DNA from: an uncultured Pseudomonadota bacterium
GTDB taxonomy: Bacteria; Pseudomonadota; Gammaproteobacteria; Burkholderiales; SG8-41
Direction of reading: 5' to 3'
NCBI GenBank assembly: GCA_946885605.1
Contig: CAMPGR010000136.1
Coordinates: forward strand, 1 to 9,798
Length of the DNA stretch: 9,798 bases
In this document: piece by piece, positions 6,494-9,798 of the stretch
How positions within the stretch are numbered: the first letter of the stretch is position 1
Layout: each line of letters opens with the position of its first letter
Notes under the pieces: generated by a model
Told to the model about the DNA's origin: nothing
Seen by the model: the letters and a program-made list of their open reading frames with translations, nothing else
Databases searched by the model: none
Translations under genes and position numbers: made by a program

Positions 6494-7246
6494 TCAGTGG
6501 GCGATGCCCTGGCCCCCGTCGATGTATATCGTCTCGCCAGTGAGGAAGGGGAGGTCCTCGGCGAAGATCGCCGCCACGAGCCGCGCGACGTCCGAGGTGC
6601 GGCCGCTCTTGCCGCCGGGAATGCGCTTCGCCAGAAAATCGCGCAGCGGTCCCTGCGCCAGCGCCTCGCGGTTGAGATCGGTCTCGATATAGCCAGGGGC
6701 GACATCGACGACGCGTATGCCCTTGGCGGCCCATTCCACCGCGAGGCATCGCGTCATGGCGCCGACAGCGGCCTTGGAAGCGCAGTAAGCGAGATTGCGC
6801 TTCACACCGATCCGGTCGTAGAAAGAGCCGATGTTGACGATCACGCCGCCGCCCGCTTTGAGCAGGTGCGGGTAAATCTCGCGGCTCGTCGTGAAGACCG
6901 CCGTCGCGTTGGTCGCCATCACCCGCTCGTAGACTTCGGTCGAAAGCGCGTGGCTCGGCGCATCGAGATGAATGCCGGCGTTGTTGACGAGACCGTGTAT
7001 GCCGCCGGTTTCCGCGGCAACTTCCGCGAGAGCGCCGCGAACGCTCGCCTCGTCCGTTACGTCGCAGGCGCGGTTCACGAAGCGCAGCGCCGCGTCCTGC
7101 GGCAGGCTCGCTGTTTCGGGGCCTACGCCCTTGCGCGTCAGGCACGCCACCGTGAAGCCGCGCCGCGCGAGCTCCACTGCGATGGCGGCGCCGATGCCGC
7201 GGCTCGCTCCGGTCACCGCGATGATTCTTTCCGTCGAGCCCGCCAC
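6494..7246 (-). CDS. Short-chain dehydrogenase/reductase (FabG-like)
   Basis: 250-residue classical SDR with a GTG start. TGASRGIG (12-19) is the cofactor glycine motif and CDVTD (61-65) the adenine-ring acid. NNAG (88-91) and N113 are also conserved. The catalytic set is S141 (NIGS), Y154 and K158 in the YCASK motif. PGYIETD (184-190) follows the active site and FLTGETIYIDGGQ (234-246) is the usual C-terminal sequence. An arginine after the glycine motif (R16) and RK at 38-39 suggest NADPH, which is inferred. The GTG follows the hydratase stop with no intervening base, and GAGGA lies seven bases upstream. In this context it could oxidise a hydroxyacyl-CoA, as the SDR BadH does for 2-hydroxycyclohexanecarboxyl-CoA, or reduce a 3-ketoacyl-CoA; sequence alone does not decide. 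Confidence 0.94.
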   Translation of the reverse strand: MAGSTERIIAVTGASRGIGAAIAVELARRGFTVACLTRKGVGPETASLPQDAALRFVNRACDVTDEASVRGALAEVAAETGGIHGLVNNAGIHLDAPSHALSTEVYERVMATNATAVFTTSREIYPHLLKAGGGVIVNIGSFYDRIGVKRNLAYCASKAAVGAMTRCLAVEWAAKGIRVVDVAPGYIETDLNREALAQGPLRDFLAKRIPGGKSGRTSDVARLVAAIFAEDLPFLTGETIYIDGGQGIAH

Positions 7247-8014
7247 CTACTTGTCCTCGAAGCGCGGCTTACGCTTCTCCATGAAGGCGTTCATGCCTTC
7301 CACGGAATCGCGCGTCTGGAAAGCGAGCGTCGAAAGATCGGCTTCGATTCTGAGACCCTCGCTGAGCGGTGTCGCGAGCGCGCGGTGGACCGCCTCGCGC
7401 GCGAAGCCGAGCACCGGCAGGCTATGACAGGTGAACTCGCGCGCATACGCGATGCCCTGCTCGACGGGGTCGCCCTCGATCAGCCGGTTCACGAGCCCGG
7501 TGCGCAACGCTTCCTCCGCATCCACCGTGCGGCCGGTCATGATCATCTCCAGCGCGCGCGCCTCGCCCACGACACGCGGCAGACGCTGCGTGCCGCCATA
7601 GCCGGGAATAAGGCCCAGCTTGATCTCCGGCAGGCCCATCTTCGCATTGCGCGTGGCGACGCGTGCCGTGCATGCGAGCGCAAGCTCGAGCCCGCCCCCG
7701 AACGCATAGCCGTTGACGATCGCGACGGTGGGCATCGGCAGGCGATCGAGCTTGGCGAAGGTCCACTGGCCCAGCTCCGTGCCCTGCTTGTGAGAAACGA
7801 GCGTACGGCCGGCGAGTTCCTTGATGTCTGCGCCGGCACAAAACGCTTTCGGACCGGCGCCGGTGATGAGCAGCGCGCGCGCATCGCTCGCCGCGACCCG
7901 GTCGAATGCTTCTCCCAGCTCGCGGATGAGCGCGAACGAAAGCGCGTTGAGGGCTTCCGGGCGGTTGAGCTTGATGACGGCGAATTCCTCGACTCGTTTG
8001 AGCTCGATCGACAT
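7247..8014 (-). CDS. Enoyl-CoA hydratase/isomerase (crotonase family)
   Basis: 255-residue crotonase. KLNRPEALNAL (15-25) is the N-terminal signature. FCAGADIKEL (58-67) and YAFGGGLELA (103-112) form the oxyanion-hole and CoA-binding segments. E110 (in GGGLE) and E130 (in LPEIKLG) correspond to the two catalytic glutamates E144 and E164 of rat mitochondrial hydratase, with the same 20-residue spacing, so water addition to a trans-2-enoyl-CoA is supported. PGYGGTQRLPR (137-147) and the C-terminal FMEKRKPRF (244-252) are typical. Length is standard for a single-domain hydratase. The ATG lies eight bases after the ligase stop with a weak AGGT upstream, consistent with coupled translation. Ring-acyl hydratases such as BadK belong to the same family, so an alicyclic substrate is possible but not shown. 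Confidence 0.95.
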   Translation of the reverse strand: MSIELKRVEEFAVIKLNRPEALNALSFALIRELGEAFDRVAASDARALLITGAGPKAFCAGADIKELAGRTLVSHKQGTELGQWTFAKLDRLPMPTVAIVNGYAFGGGLELALACTARVATRNAKMGLPEIKLGLIPGYGGTQRLPRVVGEARALEMIMTGRTVDAEEALRTGLVNRLIEGDPVEQGIAYAREFTCHSLPVLGFAREAVHRALATPLSEGLRIEADLSTLAFQTRDSVEGMNAFMEKRKPRFEDK

Positions 8015-8022
8015 ATCGCTAC

Positions 8023-9714
8023 CTAATTTGTGTGCGTGCCGGCTGGATTCGTCCGGCGCACGGGCTCGGGCAAGATCCTGCCGGCACGGGTCTGCTCCAC
8101 CAGCTCGCGCTTCAATATCTTGCCGCTCGCGGTGAGCGGAAACGCGTCGAGCGTGACCAAGTACTCCGGCATGTCGAATTTCGACAGGCCGGCTGCGCTC
8201 AAGTGCGCGAGCAGCGCGCCGGCCTCGAGGCGCGTGCCGTCGCGCGCGACGATTGCGAGGCAGACGCGCTCACCCAGCCGCGGATCGGCCACCGGGTAGG
8301 CGGCGGCTTTCAGCACCGCGGGATGGGTCAGGGCCAGGTTCTCGATGCGCGCCGGGTGGATGTTGTAGCCGCCGCGTATGATGAGATCCTTCTTGCGCCC
8401 GACGATCTGCAGGTTCCCCTGCGCATCGAAGCGCCCGAGATCCCCGCTCATGAACCAGCCGCTCGCATTGAACGATGCTTCGGTGGCGGCCTGGTTGTCG
8501 AAATAGCCCAGCATCAGGAGCGCGCCGCGCGTGCCGATCTCGCCGATCTCGCCCGGCGCGGCCTCGCGGTCGGGATTGTCCTGGTCCCAGAGCCGCGCCT
8601 CGTAGCCGCGGCACGCCTTCCCGCACGTCGCAGTGATCACGTCAACGCCGTCGTCGGGAAGCGTGTACTGGTGCGACCCGTTCTCGGTCATGCCGTAGAT
8701 ATTTTGCGGCTTGATGCCCATGTCCAGAAATGCCCGCGCCGTCTCGGGCGGGATCACGGATCCTGCCATATAGAACACGGTCACCTTGCCGAGTTGCCTC
8801 ATGCCGCGCTGTTTCATGTCGGCCAGGATATCGATCGCGTGGGTCGGCACGCCCATCACGTAGGTCGCGCCGGTTTCGACGATCCAGTCGAGCGGCTTCT
8901 TGCCGGGGGGGAGATCGTTCAGCACGAGCTCGCAGCCGGCGACGAGGCTCTGCTCGATCGCGACGGTCCCGATATGATGCGAGAGCGGGCTGTGACTGAA
9001 GAGCACCGTGCGCTCGTCGTGATGCCAGTCGTGCACCATGGCTCGGCCATTGGCGAGCAGCGTGTTGTCCGAATGCATGACGCCTTTCGGCTGGCCGGTC
9101 GTTCCCGATGTGAAGGCGAGATACACGATCTTGTCGGGATTGCGATCGATCTCGGGCAGCGCGCCGTCCGTCACTTCCGCATCGATGTCGGGGAACCGCG
9201 CAACGTTTGCCGCATCCTCTGCCCGCGTGCCGGGCGGATCGAGCCTCCAGACGCGTCGCATGGACTTGATCGCGCGCGCTGCAGTGAAGACGTCCGCGTC
9301 GCGGGCGTCGGCGCCGTATCCCGGCTGCGCGAAGAGCGCGGCGCTCTGGATGCGCTCCATCAACTGCACCACTTCGGCGGTCGTGTAGTTCTGGTGGAGG
9401 GACGGGTTGCACACGTAGCCGTTGCGCGAGCACGCAAGAAGGACCACCGCGCTTTCGACGCGATTCGGCAGCCATACCGAAACCCGCTGCCCGCGGCGCA
9501 AGCCCGCTTCGTGGAGGTGACTAGCGAGCGCATCCACCCATTTCAGGCATTGCGACCAGGTGATGCGCCGCCGGCCGTCGCGGAGGCACCACGCGTTCGG
9601 GCGCTCGCGCGCGTGACGCTGCACCAGCGTATAGAGCGTGTCCTCGCGCCAGTGCCCCGCCTCGTAATAATCGCGCGCGGTCTGCGGGTCGTGCAACGTC
9701 AGTATCGTACTCAT
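8023..9714 (-). CDS. AMP-dependent acyl-CoA synthetase (carboxylic acid-CoA ligase)
   Basis: 563-residue ANL-superfamily adenylate-forming ligase: carboxylate + ATP + CoA gives acyl-CoA, AMP and PPi. The P-loop-like motif is TSGTTGQPKG (202-211), A5 is YGMTE (340-344), and A7 is SGDLGRFD (423-430). The hinge and A8 are GRKKDLIIRGGYNIHP (439-454), and K532 in TASGKILK (528-535) is the catalytic A10 lysine. All motifs are intact, so an active enzyme is expected. It is the first complete gene of the cluster in transcription order and provides the activation step. The region CNPSLHQNYT (102-111) reminds me of proteins annotated as cyclohexanecarboxylate-CoA ligase, but this is recall and not tested. 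A medium- or branched-chain fatty acid is equally possible. The ATG is followed by a normal family N-terminus; only a weak GCGGA precedes it. No signal peptide or membrane segment is visible. Confidence 0.94.
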   Translation of the reverse strand: MSTILTLHDPQTARDYYEAGHWREDTLYTLVQRHARERPNAWCLRDGRRRITWSQCLKWVDALASHLHEAGLRRGQRVSVWLPNRVESAVVLLACSRNGYVCNPSLHQNYTTAEVVQLMERIQSAALFAQPGYGADARDADVFTAARAIKSMRRVWRLDPPGTRAEDAANVARFPDIDAEVTDGALPEIDRNPDKIVYLAFTSGTTGQPKGVMHSDNTLLANGRAMVHDWHHDERTVLFSHSPLSHHIGTVAIEQSLVAGCELVLNDLPPGKKPLDWIVETGATYVMGVPTHAIDILADMKQRGMRQLGKVTVFYMAGSVIPPETARAFLDMGIKPQNIYGMTENGSHQYTLPDDGVDVITATCGKACRGYEARLWDQDNPDREAAPGEIGEIGTRGALLMLGYFDNQAATEASFNASGWFMSGDLGRFDAQGNLQIVGRKKDLIIRGGYNIHPARIENLALTHPAVLKAAAYPVADPRLGERVCLAIVARDGTRLEAGALLAHLSAAGLSKFDMPEYLVTLDAFPLTASGKILKRELVEQTRAGRILPEPVRRTNPAGTHTN

Positions 9715-9770
9715 GTATCCGCTTTTTTTGGGGGGCTTTCACCTTTTTTGTAGGGCCTTCGTTCCCGCTT
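9715..9770 (-). other. Leader between an upstream gene end and the ligase start
   Basis: This 56-base stretch contains a run of A residues next to a C run on the minus strand (CCCCCC then AAAAAAA at 9723-9736) and another A6 at 9744-9749. I see no convincing -35/-10 pair, hairpin or strong Shine-Dalgarno site; the nearest is a weak GCGGA before the ATG at 9714. If the promoter of the operon is nearby, it is probably upstream of the window or not of a recognisable sigma70 form. Confidence 0.4.
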
Positions 9771-9798
9771 TTACTTACCGAACTTGTCGGGATCGGGC
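9771..9798 (-). CDS. Possible 3' end of an upstream gene (partial)
   Basis: On the minus strand the last bases read in one frame as PDPDKFGK followed by TAA at 9773-9771. The residues look like a natural protein C-terminus and the gap of 56 bases to the ligase fits an operon. Eight codons cannot identify a family, and another frame also ends in a TAA here, so this is a tentative call. Confidence 0.3.

Noticed and set aside
6497..8026. 509-codon open frame on the + strand across the SDR and hydratase
   Set aside because: It spans two complete minus-strand genes, has low-complexity R/A/E-rich composition and no family motifs. Its length comes from the scarcity of stop codons at this GC content.
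9521..9742. Small open frame starting at GTG 9742 after an A-rich AGG
   Set aside because: It overlaps the ligase start in another frame and its translation past the first residues is R/A-rich shadow sequence; the ligase frame is clearly the coding one.
8032..9753. 573-codon open frame on the + strand opposite the ligase
   Set aside because: It is fully antisense to an intact ligase with all ANL motifs. The translation is rich in R, A, H and D without any recognisable domain, as expected from high-GC codon bias read on the opposite strand.
1..9798. tRNA, rRNA, insertion sequence, prophage or defence genes
   Set aside because: No transposase or integrase motifs, no tRNA-like cloverleaf and no flanking direct repeats were seen. 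The gene density and uniform composition are those of a chromosomal catabolic operon.

Overview
The window is about 65% GC by eye. All recognisable genes lie on the minus strand, so transcription runs from right (9714) to left (21). High GC, good AGGAG-type ribosome binding sites, GTG starts and a 'CGCCAAGAAC' type intergenic repeat suggest a betaproteobacterium, but no taxonomic marker is present and this is an inference.

In transcription order, the cluster encodes: an acyl-CoA synthetase (8023-9714), a crotonase-type enoyl-CoA hydratase (7247-8014), a short-chain dehydrogenase (6494-7246), an acyl-CoA dehydrogenase (5264-6430), a 3-hydroxyacyl-CoA dehydrogenase (4368-5243), a separate 215-residue protein resembling the second module of two-module 3-hydroxyacyl-CoA dehydrogenases (3718-4365), a CaiB/BaiF fold protein with the catalytic signature of alpha-methylacyl-CoA racemase (2461-3612), a zinc-free MDR/quinone oxidoreductase (1456-2448) and an MmgE/PrpD protein (21-1445). 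Gaps are 8, 0, 63, 20, 2, 105, 12 and 10 bases, so this is very probably one operon. The 105-base gap at 3613-3717 carries a strong inverted repeat and may split it into two expression blocks. A few bases at the right edge (9771-9798) look like the 3' end of another minus-strand gene.

Together the genes can activate a carboxylic acid to its CoA thioester, fix the configuration at C2 (racemase), introduce a double bond (acyl-CoA dehydrogenase), hydrate it and oxidise the hydroxyl (HAD-type enzyme or SDR). This is one beta-oxidation turn lacking its thiolase, and the racemase points to a 2-methyl-branched or alicyclic substrate. The MDR and MmgE/PrpD proteins may process an intermediate specific to the substrate. 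No thiolase, ETF, transporter or regulator is in the window. The exact substrate cannot be read from the sequence.

Most of the window is recognisable catabolic enzymology. The less ordinary points are the racemase signature, the split dehydrogenase module, the intergenic hairpin repeat and an altered active-site motif in the HAD enzyme.
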